Origin: a virus
Length of the DNA: 51,255 bases
Direction: 5' to 3' (one strand)
Virus record (IMG/VR): IMGVR_UViG_3300017963_000338
Location: 1 to 51,255 of that record
This document shows positions 23,229 through 31,493 of this stretch, piece by piece (within the stretch, counting starts at the first letter, position 1; every line of letters begins with the position of its first letter). The notes beneath the pieces are model-generated. The model saw nothing but the letters and a program-made list of their open reading frames with translations, ran no database searches and was not told the origin of the DNA. Made by a program: the position numbers and the translations under genes.

Positions 23229-24272
23229 TTACTCGTCGTCGTCGACCGTGATTTCCTGGAGCTTATCCCAAGGGATCACACCCTTCAACTTCTTGCCGGT
23301 CTCACTGTTCTTGACCGTAACAGTTTTCTTCTTACTGTTGACGGCAAGAACCTCGACCTCGATGGCCTTCTTTTTTCGAGGGGGCTTGTAGAGGAAGACC
23401 TCTTCCTTTTGAGGCGGCTCGAACTCTTCTTCCTCTTCCTCTTCCTCTTCCTCTTCCTCTTCTTCCCCCTCCTCTTCCTCCCCTTCAGCACCGTCAAGGG
23501 CTTCGGCCAGTTTCATCCAAGTATCGTACTCGTCGTCTTCAGGATCGATGCCCGCTTCCTTAGCGGCGTCGACAAGAGCGGTGAGTGCGTCCTCGTCACC
23601 AGCGTCTGCCTGTTCACCTAGCTCGAGGAAGTTTACTTCTTCACCTTCCTCTTCCTCAACGTCTTCAACGTCAGGCTCTTCAGGCTCTTCAGGCCCTGAA
23701 TCGTCTTGAACAGGGGGAGCAGGGGCTTCGGTTTCGCCAGTGTAGAGCCCATTCCAGGAATGCTGGGTCATAGGCTCCATACCAGCGTAAGGGCCTTCCG
23801 TTTGCTTCTGCCCCTTCCAAGTGCGAAACCGGAACTTCGGCTTCTTCTTTTTGAGGGCTGCAAGCACGGTCTCCAACTCGTTGATCGTGATCTTCTTGGT
23901 GTCCACCCCGAACTTACGTACTTCGTTGAGCACCCACTCGATGTGCTCATCGACGGTCTTTCTGGACCGAGTGGGGGTATTACCAATCACTTCCATGATC
24001 TGAGTGCGGAGGCCTTTGGTTGGAATACCGTTGTACTGCTCTGGGGAAATGACCGAACCCGCTGCGATGAAGAACCACATTCCAGCGTTCTTCTTCCCAG
24101 GTTTGATCTGGGAAAGGCGGCAGTCGATGAGTTGGGCTACGCCCCCCTCGATCCCGGCAGGAAGATCCACGTTACCGTAGTTCGTGGCATCTCCACGGTG
24201 CTTTGCAACCGCTTGAGCTCCTTCCTTTCCCATGCTCGCTGCGAACTTGCTTTTGGTCTTGGTAGACGGCAT
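23229..24272 (-). CDS. Probable single-stranded DNA-binding protein with acidic tail
   Basis: 347 residues. The N-terminal 180 contain a possible OB-like beta region (AQLIDCRLSQIKPGKKNAGMWFFIAAGSVISPE) and RTQIMEVIGN. Residues about 190-290 are very acidic, including an unbroken Glu run, then a basic C-terminal domain (RKKKAIEVEVLAVNSKKKTVTVKN...). Acidic tails recruit partners in SSB proteins. It lies next to a RecA-like ATPase and a RecB-like nuclease, as SSB genes do in phage recombination modules. The start is ATG 24272 after AAAGGAGCGTGACA. The function is inferred mainly from context and composition. Confidence 0.55.
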   Translation of the reverse strand: MPSTKTKSKFAASMGKEGAQAVAKHRGDATNYGNVDLPAGIEGGVAQLIDCRLSQIKPGKKNAGMWFFIAAGSVISPEQYNGIPTKGLRTQIMEVIGNTPTRSRKTVDEHIEWVLNEVRKFGVDTKKITINELETVLAALKKKKPKFRFRTWKGQKQTEGPYAGMEPMTQHSWNGLYTGETEAPAPPVQDDSGPEEPEEPDVEDVEEEEGEEVNFLELGEQADAGDEDALTALVDAAKEAGIDPEDDEYDTWMKLAEALDGAEGEEEEGEEEEEEEEEEEEEEFEPPQKEEVFLYKPPRKKKAIEVEVLAVNSKKKTVTVKNSETGKKLKGVIPWDKLQEITVDDDE

Positions 24273-24274
24273 TG

Positions 24275-25111
24275 TCACGCTCCTTTCATCAACTCTTTCA
24301 ATTTGGAAAACGTAGGATTCACAATCGCGTCAGGCAGCACGGTTCCAACAGGGACGCGAAAACCTGTTTTGTAAACCGGATCTTCACCCACCCTCAAGCA
24401 ATACTGAATCTTGCCGGTGGGAACGTGTTGAACGACTTCCTCATCCCCCACGGTGATTGTTTCCTTCCTGGTTTCTTCCCTTTTGTAACACTGACCGATA
24501 TAGTCAGACGCTCCGTCGAGCCATGAAGCAACACCAGGAGTCAACGCTGCTCCCACATGGGGGATCAGCAAGTCGCTTTCGCTATCCGTATTGAACGCCC
24601 GTTCGTGGGCGATTATTATGATGGACTTCTTCTCAGAGTCTGCCAAGTTCAGCAGGAGTTGGAGTACCTCCATCGTCTTACTGTTGATTGGCCCCCAGTC
24701 AGACTTACTGACATGTCGCCAATCCTTTCGCACGGTGGCTTCGTGTTGGGTGTACTCGTTGACCACCCGTTCTTGCAAGCCTCCAGCCGTGTCTAAGACA
24801 AAGGAAGCGTAGTCTAGCTTGATAAGGGTTTCCAGTTCCTCCGTACGTTCTAGGCCGACAAAGTCTACCCCTTTCACGTTGGAGACACTCTTGGTTCCCC
24901 TTTCTATACCGTAACCGGCGACCCCTATAAGGAGCAGGGGCTTTGGAAAGGTACAAGCCAGTCGGGTTTTCCCGGTCTTGCTTTGACCGTAGAGCAACAA
25001 CTTGATGCCCCCGAACGTATCGCTAACAGACCTGATCCTACCAGCGATCCCCTTCAGACTTTTCTTAGAGACACGTTTGGACCGTGGTTTGAGTTTAGTC
25101 ACTTTCGGCAT
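24275..25111 (-). CDS. RecA-like P-loop ATPase (AAA_24 / Sak4-type recombinase)
   Basis: 278 residues. Walker A LLLYGQSKTGKT (about 39-50) and Walker B ASFVLDTAGGL (about 101-111), then SIIIIAHERAF, match the single-domain ATPases of the Sak4/AAA_24 group that promote single-strand annealing and recombination in phages. It begins MPKVTKLKPRSK. The stop and the SSB-like start are 3 bases apart, and its start overlaps the nuclease gene by 17 bases. Confidence 0.82.
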   Translation of the reverse strand: MPKVTKLKPRSKRVSKKSLKGIAGRIRSVSDTFGGIKLLLYGQSKTGKTRLACTFPKPLLLIGVAGYGIERGTKSVSNVKGVDFVGLERTEELETLIKLDYASFVLDTAGGLQERVVNEYTQHEATVRKDWRHVSKSDWGPINSKTMEVLQLLLNLADSEKKSIIIIAHERAFNTDSESDLLIPHVGAALTPGVASWLDGASDYIGQCYKREETRKETITVGDEEVVQHVPTGKIQYCLRVGEDPVYKTGFRVPVGTVLPDAIVNPTFSKLKELMKGA

Positions 25112-26195
25112 TGTCTTCCTCCAATTCTTTGAAGACCTTATCTGTTTTGGTAAGACCAGTCATACTACCACTGGCAAGGTACTCATCTAGGTCTGTGAAC
25201 CCTCGCTTAGCGATGGGGTTCCAAATACCGTAAGGCGTCCGCCAATGAATGCCACTAATTGATTGAAAATAGCAATCTGGGTTCTCAACAATGCGTATCC
25301 ATTCCCACCAGTCACACAGTTGCTCGAGAATAGGGTTGAGGAACTCCCGCTTAAATCGCTCCACATCAGCAGGAGTTACCTCAACCGGAAATCGCATGAA
25401 GTAGTGGTCAGGCTCTTCAGCGATAATTCCACCTAAACGAGCGTAGTATTCTTTGTCAGACTCTGGCCGTGGGGGTAGCTTCTTCCCATCTGGCCCCTTC
25501 TTACCAGCGTTAACATTCTTTAAGGGCCTGATACTACCCTTACCACCACTGAGCGGCCGACGAATGATGTTGTAGCGAACCCCGTTGAGTTTGCGACCCA
25601 AGAGCTCCATCGCACAAAGGTAGAACATTGTTTGCAGATCGAACTGGAGCTGTTGTCTTATCAGCCCATCATCCACTTCTCCTTTGGTCTTGTGTTCTAC
25701 AAGGTAATGCTCTTTTCCAATGGCATCTTCACCGTCAACCTTTCCCCTCAGCCGCACTTTTCTTCCTGAAGGAAGAGTGTAGAGGACGCTGAACTGTTCC
25801 TCGCGGCTGATGGGCTTCAGACCCTTGACTTGGTTCTTTTTCCAGTAGCGGACGTAGATAGGGAATTGAACTTTGCAGACGTTGTACCACTTGTCGACGG
25901 CTGTCTGTTCCAGTGGATATCGCTTACATAGCTTCTTGGCATAGCTTGTAAGAGCCGTAAGCCAACACCCCTTCTTTAAGGAACCCTGATCTTTAGTACG
26001 TAGGGTCTCCTCACAAAGGTGGAACATATTACCGTACTCCAGCCGGCGTTTGAATACGTCGGCACTTTGGAGGCCCTCCACCATCCTAAGGCGGAAGCGT
26101 TCACGGCAGAACAGGAAAAGGTTCAGTTTGGACTGGGTGATACCGTCGTGTTCTGGGCCTTTCCAGACGGAAGAGGGGGTAGGGATTTTCGGCAT
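25095..26195 (-). CDS. PD-(D/E)XK exonuclease (Cas4/RecB-like)
   Basis: 366 residues. Seen: ITQSKLNLFLFCRERFRLRMVEGL near the N-terminus, LRGKVDGED (catalytic Asp), YLVEHKTKGE (E-x-K) and QLQFDLQTMFY, the order of motifs in the PDDEXK_1 family. It probably resects DNA ends for the neighbouring RecA-like annealase. It lacks the four-cysteine iron-sulphur cluster of Cas4. The start is MPKIPTPSSV at 26195, after CAGGAG. Confidence 0.85.
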   Translation of the reverse strand: MPKIPTPSSVWKGPEHDGITQSKLNLFLFCRERFRLRMVEGLQSADVFKRRLEYGNMFHLCEETLRTKDQGSLKKGCWLTALTSYAKKLCKRYPLEQTAVDKWYNVCKVQFPIYVRYWKKNQVKGLKPISREEQFSVLYTLPSGRKVRLRGKVDGEDAIGKEHYLVEHKTKGEVDDGLIRQQLQFDLQTMFYLCAMELLGRKLNGVRYNIIRRPLSGGKGSIRPLKNVNAGKKGPDGKKLPPRPESDKEYYARLGGIIAEEPDHYFMRFPVEVTPADVERFKREFLNPILEQLCDWWEWIRIVENPDCYFQSISGIHWRTPYGIWNPIAKRGFTDLDEYLASGSMTGLTKTDKVFKELEEDNAESD

Positions 26196-26262
26196 GACTT
26201 GCTCCTGTAGTTGGGTTGTAGTTGGAGCCCCTATTATACAGCATGTAAAGGGGCGTTTTTTA
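26196..26262 (-). promoter_or_regulatory. Probable promoter for the recombination operon
   Basis: On the minus strand TATAAT (26233-26238) is followed by AGGGGC and a G-poor leader (CAACTACAACCCAACTACAGGAG) up to the nuclease ATG. GCCCC and GGGGC flank the -10 region as an inverted repeat. No good -35 box is seen 17 bases upstream, so an activator may be needed. Confidence 0.45.
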
Positions 26263-26277
26263 GAAGCTACTCACGGT

Positions 26278-26817
26278 CTAAAACGGTAAGAAACAATTAG
26301 AAATTGTCACGATCGACCGCTTTATCAACAAGCCCTGTTGACTGACGTCTGCCCGTAGTATGGCAGCAGGGTGAATGATCTTCACTTTATGCTCTGCACC
26401 GTCGTACCACTTTAGATTCTTCGCAGCTAGTTCACCAACTGCTACTAACACACGAGGGCTAAACAATTCTAGCAATTCTTCCAACCGTGGACGACAGGCT
26501 TTGATCGCTTCTTTTGGGGGTTCATTGCTGCGATCAGGATCACCCTTGACTTCACTGGGAAAACACCCTACTAGGTTGCCTTTGCCGATGGTGGCTTCCA
26601 ACGGCACGCTCTCTTTGATGATACGGTCCAGAAGGTGTCCCGCTGGACCCACGAACGGTTCGGCTAAGACGTCCTCACAAGCACCAGGGGCTTCCCCTAT
26701 GAAAGCTATTTCACAGGGTACATTCCCTGAAGCAATAACTACATGAGTTCGTTGTGTGTGGAGAAGGCATCGGTCACAGTTCTTCCACTGTCGGTAGTGT
26801 TTTTGGAATGGTGTCAT
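26278..26817 (-). CDS. Family 4 uracil-DNA glycosylase
   Basis: 179 residues. Four cysteines (C14, C17, C85, C108) in the CxxC...C...C layout of the iron-sulphur cluster, GEAPGACEDVLAEPFVGPAGHLLD (41-64) and the late HPAAIL (149-154) define family 4 UDG, which removes uracil from DNA. In a phage that diverts dUMP to a modified base, a UDG could excise uracil left by incomplete modification, or act in base-modification quality control. Its ATG overlaps the RuvC-like stop (TAATG). Confidence 0.88.
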   Translation of the reverse strand: MTPFQKHYRQWKNCDRCLLHTQRTHVVIASGNVPCEIAFIGEAPGACEDVLAEPFVGPAGHLLDRIIKESVPLEATIGKGNLVGCFPSEVKGDPDRSNEPPKEAIKACRPRLEELLELFSPRVLVAVGELAAKNLKWYDGAEHKVKIIHPAAILRADVSQQGLLIKRSIVTISNCFLPF

Positions 26818-27317
26818 TAGAATCTCGCGTGGTATTTGAGGTAATGGGCTATGAGTAGAGCATCAGCTGTTTTCAGGGAGATCTTTGCCTGTGGGTAGAG
26901 TTCTTGAGCCTTCTGCCGTAACCGTTTTTTGAAACTGTTTTTGGACTCATTGTTCTTCCTACCACGGGGGCGTATAGAAAGGGCTCGCTGCCATCTCTGA
27001 GGACTCACCGCGATGAACGGTATTTTGCAAGCGGTAAGGGCCATGATTAGTAGACCCTTATTTACACCGAACTTGAATGAACTAGCGACCCCCTGTTTAG
27101 GCATAGAGTGAACGTCTTCAATAGCAGCCCTAATACTAGTTGTGAGAGATAACGGATTGCGGAGAGGGATTAGAGAGGATAACGCTTCAAGAATATCCTT
27201 AGGCGTGTCGGGCATCAGCAATAGAGTAGTGGAACGGTCCTTTACTAGAGCAGCTATGCCTCCGGCTTGACCAGGGTCTACCCCAATAAAGACCCTTTTA
27301 GCTGGGATTTTTGGCAC
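26817..27317 (-). CDS. RuvC-like Holliday junction resolvase
   Basis: 166 residues from GTG (MPKIPAKRVFIGVDPGQAGG). Acidic catalytic positions: D14 in GVDPG, the Glu/Asp of AIEDVHS (about 67) and the Asp of KTADALLIAHY (about 151). The length equals RuvC. It resolves branched replication or recombination DNA before packaging. It is preceded by AGGAGG. Confidence 0.85.
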   Translation of the reverse strand: MPKIPAKRVFIGVDPGQAGGIAALVKDRSTTLLLMPDTPKDILEALSSLIPLRNPLSLTTSIRAAIEDVHSMPKQGVASSFKFGVNKGLLIMALTACKIPFIAVSPQRWQRALSIRPRGRKNNESKNSFKKRLRQKAQELYPQAKISLKTADALLIAHYLKYHARF

Positions 27318-27318
27318 G

Positions 27319-27519
27319 TTAATCCCTCCTAACCACGGTGATCACTTTTTCGTTAATGCTGACGTGTACGGAGAGACCTCGCTTACTGGCCGCTCCCCGT
27401 ACTTGGACGGCCATGCTGTGCGGTTGGCAGAAGTAGTCTTCCCCTCTTACGAGCTTGAAAGACTTCTTGTGGAACCACTTGTCCCAAGGATAACGGATTA
27501 GAGGTGGGGCTTTCATCAT
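27319..27519 (-). CDS. Small hypothetical protein
   Basis: 66 residues (MMKAPPLIRYPWDKWFHKKSFKLVRGEDYFC...). Basic, with aromatic residues near the N-terminus and a beta-rich C-terminus (LSVHVSINEKVITVVRR). First gene of the leftward operon, one base from the resolvase. AAAGAAAGG lies upstream. Not recognised. Confidence 0.6.
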   Translation of the reverse strand: MMKAPPLIRYPWDKWFHKKSFKLVRGEDYFCQPHSMAVQVRGAASKRGLSVHVSINEKVITVVRRD

Positions 27520-27824
27520 TTAACCTTTCTTTTTATGTCAACGAATTACTGCATACATTATACATAGTATAAACCACTATATATAAGGTAAAAACAGCCA
27601 GCAAAACGCCCTAAAATTGCCGAGCAAAAAACGCTTGCATCGTAGTTGGTGGGCTGGTATAATAGCCCACGGCAAGTTATGCCCCTAAACTTACTATGTA
27701 AGTATAAATACAAGGCTAAACTGTAGAACGGTTTGGCCTTGCTTCTTTTGGCCTTAGTTGTTATAAGTAAGCACACAATACAGGGGCACGTTCCAACTAC
27801 ACCTTATTCACAGGAGAGTGAGTC
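27520..27824. promoter_or_regulatory. Divergent promoter region
   Basis: It separates the leftward and rightward operons. Plus strand: TTGCAT (27635-27640), a 17-base spacer and TATAAT (27658-27663) with TGG before it (extended -10), a strong sigma70 promoter for the gene at 27825. Downstream of the -10 is AGCCCACGGCAAG, shared with 8961-8974. Minus strand: TTATAT, 18 bases, TATAAT within the 17-mer shared with 14303-14319, a candidate promoter for the leftward genes. Confidence 0.65.
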
Positions 27825-29441
27825 ATGGCAAAGTCGAATGGAGCCGTCAAAGGGAAGAAGAAGTCAAGTGCCAAGAAGAAAACCACCAAGAAGAAAACCA
27901 CCAAGAAGACAAGTGCAAAGAAGACTACTAAGAAGAAGACTACGAAGAAGGGTAGGAAAAAGAAGGTAGGAGTAGCAGCAATTTCACCATTGCGTGACGA
28001 CGAACGTACCGTGGTTTACCCCAAGAAAAGTGCGAAGCTTTACGCTGCTGAAGAGTCTTGCGGTATGTTTACCCAAGAGCTAGCTAAAAAGCTTTTGGGG
28101 TGGGAAGAGGAGTCTGGTAAAATCAAATTTGGCCAGGACTACCTAATCAAGGATGCCCACGGTAAAAAGATCCGTTGCAACAATGACATCATCAACCGTC
28201 CACTAAACGCTGGAGTTATTCTTACTCTGAAACAAGAGATACTCCGGGGTAACTGGGAGTATAACGGTGAAACCGTCATCATCGGCAATACGGGGCAAGT
28301 ACTGAACGGTCAACACCAGATGATTGCTTTGGTGCTTGCTTGCCAGGAGGTAGAGAAACATCCAGCACGGTGGCCTTCTTGGACATTGGACATGCCAGCA
28401 TTAGAGAAGTTGGTAGCTTTCGGTGTTAGCGAGAAGGACAAGGTCGTTAACACTATGGACACCGCCAAGCCCCGTTCGCTTTGGGAGGCGATTTGCCGTA
28501 GTGATATGTTTGCAGACATACCATTGCGTGGACGTAAAGCTGTGTCACGGTACTGCGAAAACGCTGTCCGACTTTTGTGGGAACGAACGGGGGCAGTTCT
28601 TGATGCTTATGCCCCCCGACGTACACATTCTGAGAGTCTAAGCTTTATTGAGCGTCACCCCAAGCTTTTGGAATGCTGTAAGGTCATTTATGAGTTGGAG
28701 CAGGGAGCCAAGACCCCTGTCAAGTTCTTCATTACGGGAGGCTATGCCGCTGGACTATTCTACCTGATGGGTAGTGCCGCTACCGATCCTGGTGATTACC
28801 AGGAGGCCATCAGCCCCAACGAGTCGTTTTTAGACTGGGAGTTGTGGGATAAGGCTTGTAGCTTTTGGACAGAGCTAACGCAAGACAAGCCGAGTCTTGC
28901 CCCCGTCCGGTCTGTGTTCAAACGCATTTACAACGATCCTGAAGCAGGGAACATTCCTAGGGCTGTCAAGCTAGCTATTCTTGTTCGAGCGTGGCTTCCC
29001 TACGCTTCTGAACTGCCCGTGGCAAGCAAGGACCTGTCATTGGAGTACGTTACTGACGAATATGGTCACAAGAAGCTACTAGACTACCCCACGGTAGGAG
29101 GTATTGACCTGTTTGATCAGGATGAGGAAGACATTGACGAAGATGACCCTACCCTCGAGGAGATCGAAGAACGTAAGGAAGCCCTCCGTAAAAAGAAGGC
29201 GTCCCGCAAGTCACAATACCGTAAGCAAGTAGGTTCTATGCAGGGTGACGAGTGGGGGCCTGGAGACACTTGCTGGGTCAGTGATCCCAGCGGGGGTAGT
29301 GAACCTTACTTTGCCACGGTGACAACTGACCCGTGGGAATCCGCTGTTGGTCCACTGGTGATGGTAAAGTGCAGCGAGGGGGTATTTGAAGAGCCCACGG
29401 GGAACCTTACCCTGGAAGACCCAAGTGCCGAAGCTGCCTAG
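27825..29441 (+). CDS. ParB/DGQHR-like protein with histone-like Lys tail
   Basis: 538 residues. The first 48 are almost only Lys, Thr, Ser and Ala (KKTTKKTSAKKTTKKKTTKK). The core has GNTGQVLNGQHQMIALVLAC (about 150-170), equivalent to the IvDGQHRlxA motif of ParB/DndB-type domains but with Asp to Asn and Arg to Gln, so the usual catalytic or binding residues are changed. A VVNTMDTAKPRS segment follows, as in phage homologues. The C-terminus has an acidic stretch and a basic helix. Likely a DNA-associated regulator. First gene of the rightward operon; SD CAGGAG. Confidence 0.7.
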   Translation: MAKSNGAVKGKKKSSAKKKTTKKKTTKKTSAKKTTKKKTTKKGRKKKVGVAAISPLRDDERTVVYPKKSAKLYAAEESCGMFTQELAKKLLGWEEESGKIKFGQDYLIKDAHGKKIRCNNDIINRPLNAGVILTLKQEILRGNWEYNGETVIIGNTGQVLNGQHQMIALVLACQEVEKHPARWPSWTLDMPALEKLVAFGVSEKDKVVNTMDTAKPRSLWEAICRSDMFADIPLRGRKAVSRYCENAVRLLWERTGAVLDAYAPRRTHSESLSFIERHPKLLECCKVIYELEQGAKTPVKFFITGGYAAGLFYLMGSAATDPGDYQEAISPNESFLDWELWDKACSFWTELTQDKPSLAPVRSVFKRIYNDPEAGNIPRAVKLAILVRAWLPYASELPVASKDLSLEYVTDEYGHKKLLDYPTVGGIDLFDQDEEDIDEDDPTLEEIEERKEALRKKKASRKSQYRKQVGSMQGDEWGPGDTCWVSDPSGGSEPYFATVTTDPWESAVGPLVMVKCSEGVFEEPTGNLTLEDPSAEAA

Positions 29442-29474
29442 TGTACTGTTGGCTAGTCAGAGTGTAGGTTAGCC

Positions 29475-29526
29475 AGGGGCAGGGGGTTGCACCTATGCCG
29501 TAACTCGCCCCCTGCCCCCTTTTTAT
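29475..29526 (+). terminator. Rho-independent terminator
   Basis: AGGGGCAGGGGG pairs with CCCCCTGCCCC across a 21-base loop and is followed by CTTTTTATT. It ends the ParB-like gene's transcript. Confidence 0.85.
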
Positions 29527-29557
29527 TGTCGTAACCCCTTGCACAGACACCACTTAG

Positions 29558-29606
29558 GGAAAATTGCTGTTTTGGGGTTGCTTTACCCCTTACTAATACG
29601 TATAAT
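29558..29606 (+). promoter_or_regulatory. Promoter with operator-like inverted repeat
   Basis: TTGCTT (29578-29583), 17-base spacer, TATAAT (29601-29606). The -35 box sits in GGGGT-TGCTTT-ACCCC (29574-29589), the same palindrome design as at 14277-14292, with a matching AAAATTGCTGTTTTGGGG flank. No protein gene begins for 500 bases, so it appears to drive the structured RNA that follows. Confidence 0.6.
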
Positions 29607-29612
29607 AGGGGC

Positions 29613-30034
29613 ACTTGCTAGGAGTAAGAAATGCTACCCAAAACCCCTACCATACCGCTGATTGGCAACCCCATATCAAGTATGGTATGTTCGGTAGCAC
29701 CCCAGAAGGTAAGGCTGCTCGGCCCCCACCCCATGAGCGTTGAGAGCGTGATGGGTCACAGGGGACGCCCCACGGTACACAAGGCCAAGGGTAAGGCCAG
29801 GAATTGACCTGTAAGGGTAGCCGGAAGTTACTGGCGGACCACCAGTCTGAGAAGCATAGCTAATACCTATGCGGAGACCGTGGGAGGTTATACACTCTAG
29901 TAACGGCAAGGACCCCGACTAGTGGGCTAGACAAGCCCCACGGTATACCGTGGGGTTTCTGTTTGGGCTGGTTCGATTCCGGCCGGTCGGGCTTGCGGTT
30001 GTACCTTATATATAAGGTGCAAACCGTTTTGCGT
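29613..30034 (+). ncRNA. Candidate structured non-coding RNA with 3' tRNA-like domain
   Basis: About 420 bases between a promoter and the next gene with no convincing frame. The 3' part has GCAAG/CTTGC and CCCGACT/GGTCGGG stems (29906-29920 with 29985-29996), a T-arm-like GCTGG-TTCGATT-CCGGC (29967-29983), and an 8-bp hairpin CCCCACGG-TATA-CCGTGGGG (29936-29955) followed by TTTCTGTTT. CCCCAC can pair alternatively with upstream GTGGG (29922-29926), giving a switch-like choice. It ends with the palindrome ACCTTATATATAAGGT (30003-30018) extended by CGGTT/AACCG and followed by TTTTGCGTTTT, a possible terminator. I tested tmRNA, RNase P and group I intron features and found no match. The class is unknown. 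Confidence 0.55.
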
Positions 30035-30110
30035 TTTGCGGCTGCCTACATAGGTAGCCGTGCATTTTCTACCAGATTTTTTGACACCCTACACTACAGG
30101 AGATGCGATT

Positions 30111-30608
30111 ATGTCTACCCCGAAAGAAAGGTTGGCTAACCAAGTTTCGAAGCGTCTGTCTCAGGCTTACTGGCCGAACCCCGAAAAGAACGAAAGCGCG
30201 AGGCGGGCAGCAGGAGATGCCGAAGTGGGCAAGCTGTCCATGGAAGAATTGCGTGTGTTCTTTAAGTACGTTGATTGTGGTCCAACTTACTGTATGGTCA
30301 AGGAGTACCTCGTGCAGCAAGGCTTCAATGTTGATGGATTGGAGAAGGCAAGACATGACAACATCGACACGTACATCATCACTGATGGATGTAAACTCAG
30401 GCAGAAAGGGAACGGCAAAACCTATCACCTGTTTGTAGTTTACTTCAAGTCACATAGTAGACCTCCCTGCTATGTACTCGCAGAGGATTCTGTTGGGGCG
30501 GTCAGTCAAGCTACCTGCGAACAGAACACGCCTTTTGATAAGCGAGAATACCTGTCTGTCATAGAGGTCCCGTTCCGTATCCGCGGATGGGGTCAGACCG
30601 AATTCTAG
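30111..30608 (+). CDS. Hypothetical protein
   Basis: 165 residues (MSTPKERLANQVSKRLSQAYWPNPEKNESAR...). The ATG at 30111 follows ACAGGAG; an earlier ATG at 30060 lies in a hairpin with no SD. It has a helical N-terminal half and a beta-rich C-terminal half (YHLFVVYFKSHSRPPCYVLAEDSVG). Not recognised. The leader TTTTGACACCCTACAC recurs before the gene at 32437. Confidence 0.65.
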   Translation: MSTPKERLANQVSKRLSQAYWPNPEKNESARRAAGDAEVGKLSMEELRVFFKYVDCGPTYCMVKEYLVQQGFNVDGLEKARHDNIDTYIITDGCKLRQKGNGKTYHLFVVYFKSHSRPPCYVLAEDSVGAVSQATCEQNTPFDKREYLSVIEVPFRIRGWGQTEF

Positions 30609-30669
30609 TGGCCTGCAACTAATCGCTCACTAACTACTCACTACTAACTACTACCAAAGGACCCCTACA

Positions 30670-31032
30670 ATGAACAAGTTTCTCAAACACCTTCACAACG
30701 CTGCGAAAGCCACGGCCGAGGACGACATGGAGACACGTCAGCTTCTGTTCTCTCTGGCGAACTACCTCCAGTTCGGGGATGCCTACATTCCTCAACTGGT
30801 GGGGAACCTCGAGGCTTACTTGGAAACCGTGAAGCCACCAGTCCACGAACCGTTGGAACTGATGGCCGACGCGGACGAAATCGTTTCCAAGCAAATCCAG
30901 GACTACGCAACCTTACAGAGAGAAGGCTTTGCAGACCCGGACGAAGACGAGGAAGAGGAAGACCCCCTCGACAACCCTGACTATGTCGGCTACATGCGAC
31001 AGGGATGCAACTTCGCAGAAGGTGCTAACTAG
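30670..31032 (+). CDS. Hypothetical acidic protein
   Basis: 120 residues, predicted mostly helical, with an acidic C-terminal stretch DPDEDEEEEDPLDNPDY. The SD AAAGGA is preceded by a G-poor CTAACTACTC leader. It ends just before a terminator. Not recognised; small acidic early proteins of phages are often inhibitors of host factors, but that is only a possibility. Confidence 0.65.
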   Translation: MNKFLKHLHNAAKATAEDDMETRQLLFSLANYLQFGDAYIPQLVGNLEAYLETVKPPVHEPLELMADADEIVSKQIQDYATLQREGFADPDEDEEEEDPLDNPDYVGYMRQGCNFAEGAN

Positions 31033-31066
31033 CCGCATCAAAGGTAGGTTAGGAACCTAAGAGTAA

Positions 31067-31116
31067 GCGGGGGATGGCCTCGTAATCCTAACCATATAGG
31101 CTCCCCCGCGTTTTTT
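31067..31116 (+). terminator. Rho-independent terminator
   Basis: GCGGGGGA pairs with TCCCCCGC over a long loop and is followed by G and six T, just after the gene ending at 31032. Confidence 0.75.
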
Positions 31117-31145
31117 CATCTACACTCAACTACAGGAGAACGATC

Positions 31146-31493
31146 ATGTGTGCGAAATTATCCAGGCGGTCAAAACTCACTGGACCCATCCGGGCAAGGG
31201 CTATCACCGCTCTACAGAAAACATGGCAAGCAATCGGCTACGATGTGATGTCGGGCTTTGCTGCTGAGGCTGCTGGCTACCCTACCAGCGAACCGGACAT
31301 GGAAGCGGCTGCTTCTGTTGTGCTGAACGAGGTCGACGTTCGAGAGTCGGTTTCCGCGTGTGGATTTGCTTCAGGCTACCCCGACATGTACGGTGACGAC
31401 AAGCAAGCGATCGAGTGGTTGGAAGAACAGTCAACGGCTGTCCAGGATGCCGTACTCGCCGAAGCCTTTCCAGAAGGGAGGTACGGACTGTGA
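31146..31493 (+). CDS. Hypothetical protein
   Basis: 115 residues (MCAKLSRRSKLTGPIRARAITALQKTWQAIG...). The start follows CAGGAG. Mostly helical with an acidic middle part. Its TGA overlaps the GTG start of the next gene (GTGA), so the two are coupled. Not recognised. Confidence 0.65.
   Translation: MCAKLSRRSKLTGPIRARAITALQKTWQAIGYDVMSGFAAEAAGYPTSEPDMEAAASVVLNEVDVRESVSACGFASGYPDMYGDDKQAIEWLEEQSTAVQDAVLAEAFPEGRYGL

Noticed and set aside
23285-23497. Lys/Arg-rich minus-strand frame
   Set aside because: Out-of-frame reading of the acidic Glu run of the SSB-like gene.
29590-29612. Possible T7-type promoter starting TAATACG
   Set aside because: Only the first seven bases agree with the T7 consensus, no phage RNA polymerase gene is seen, and a sigma70-type promoter fits better.
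29676-29909. 77-codon minus-strand frame within the structured RNA
   Set aside because: No SD, no similarity, and it lies against a region dominated by hairpins.
29613-30000. tmRNA, RNase P RNA or group I intron
   Set aside because: The conserved tmRNA 5' end, RNase P core words and intron P/Q/R/S elements are not found; the acceptor-like partner lies only about 70 bases upstream.
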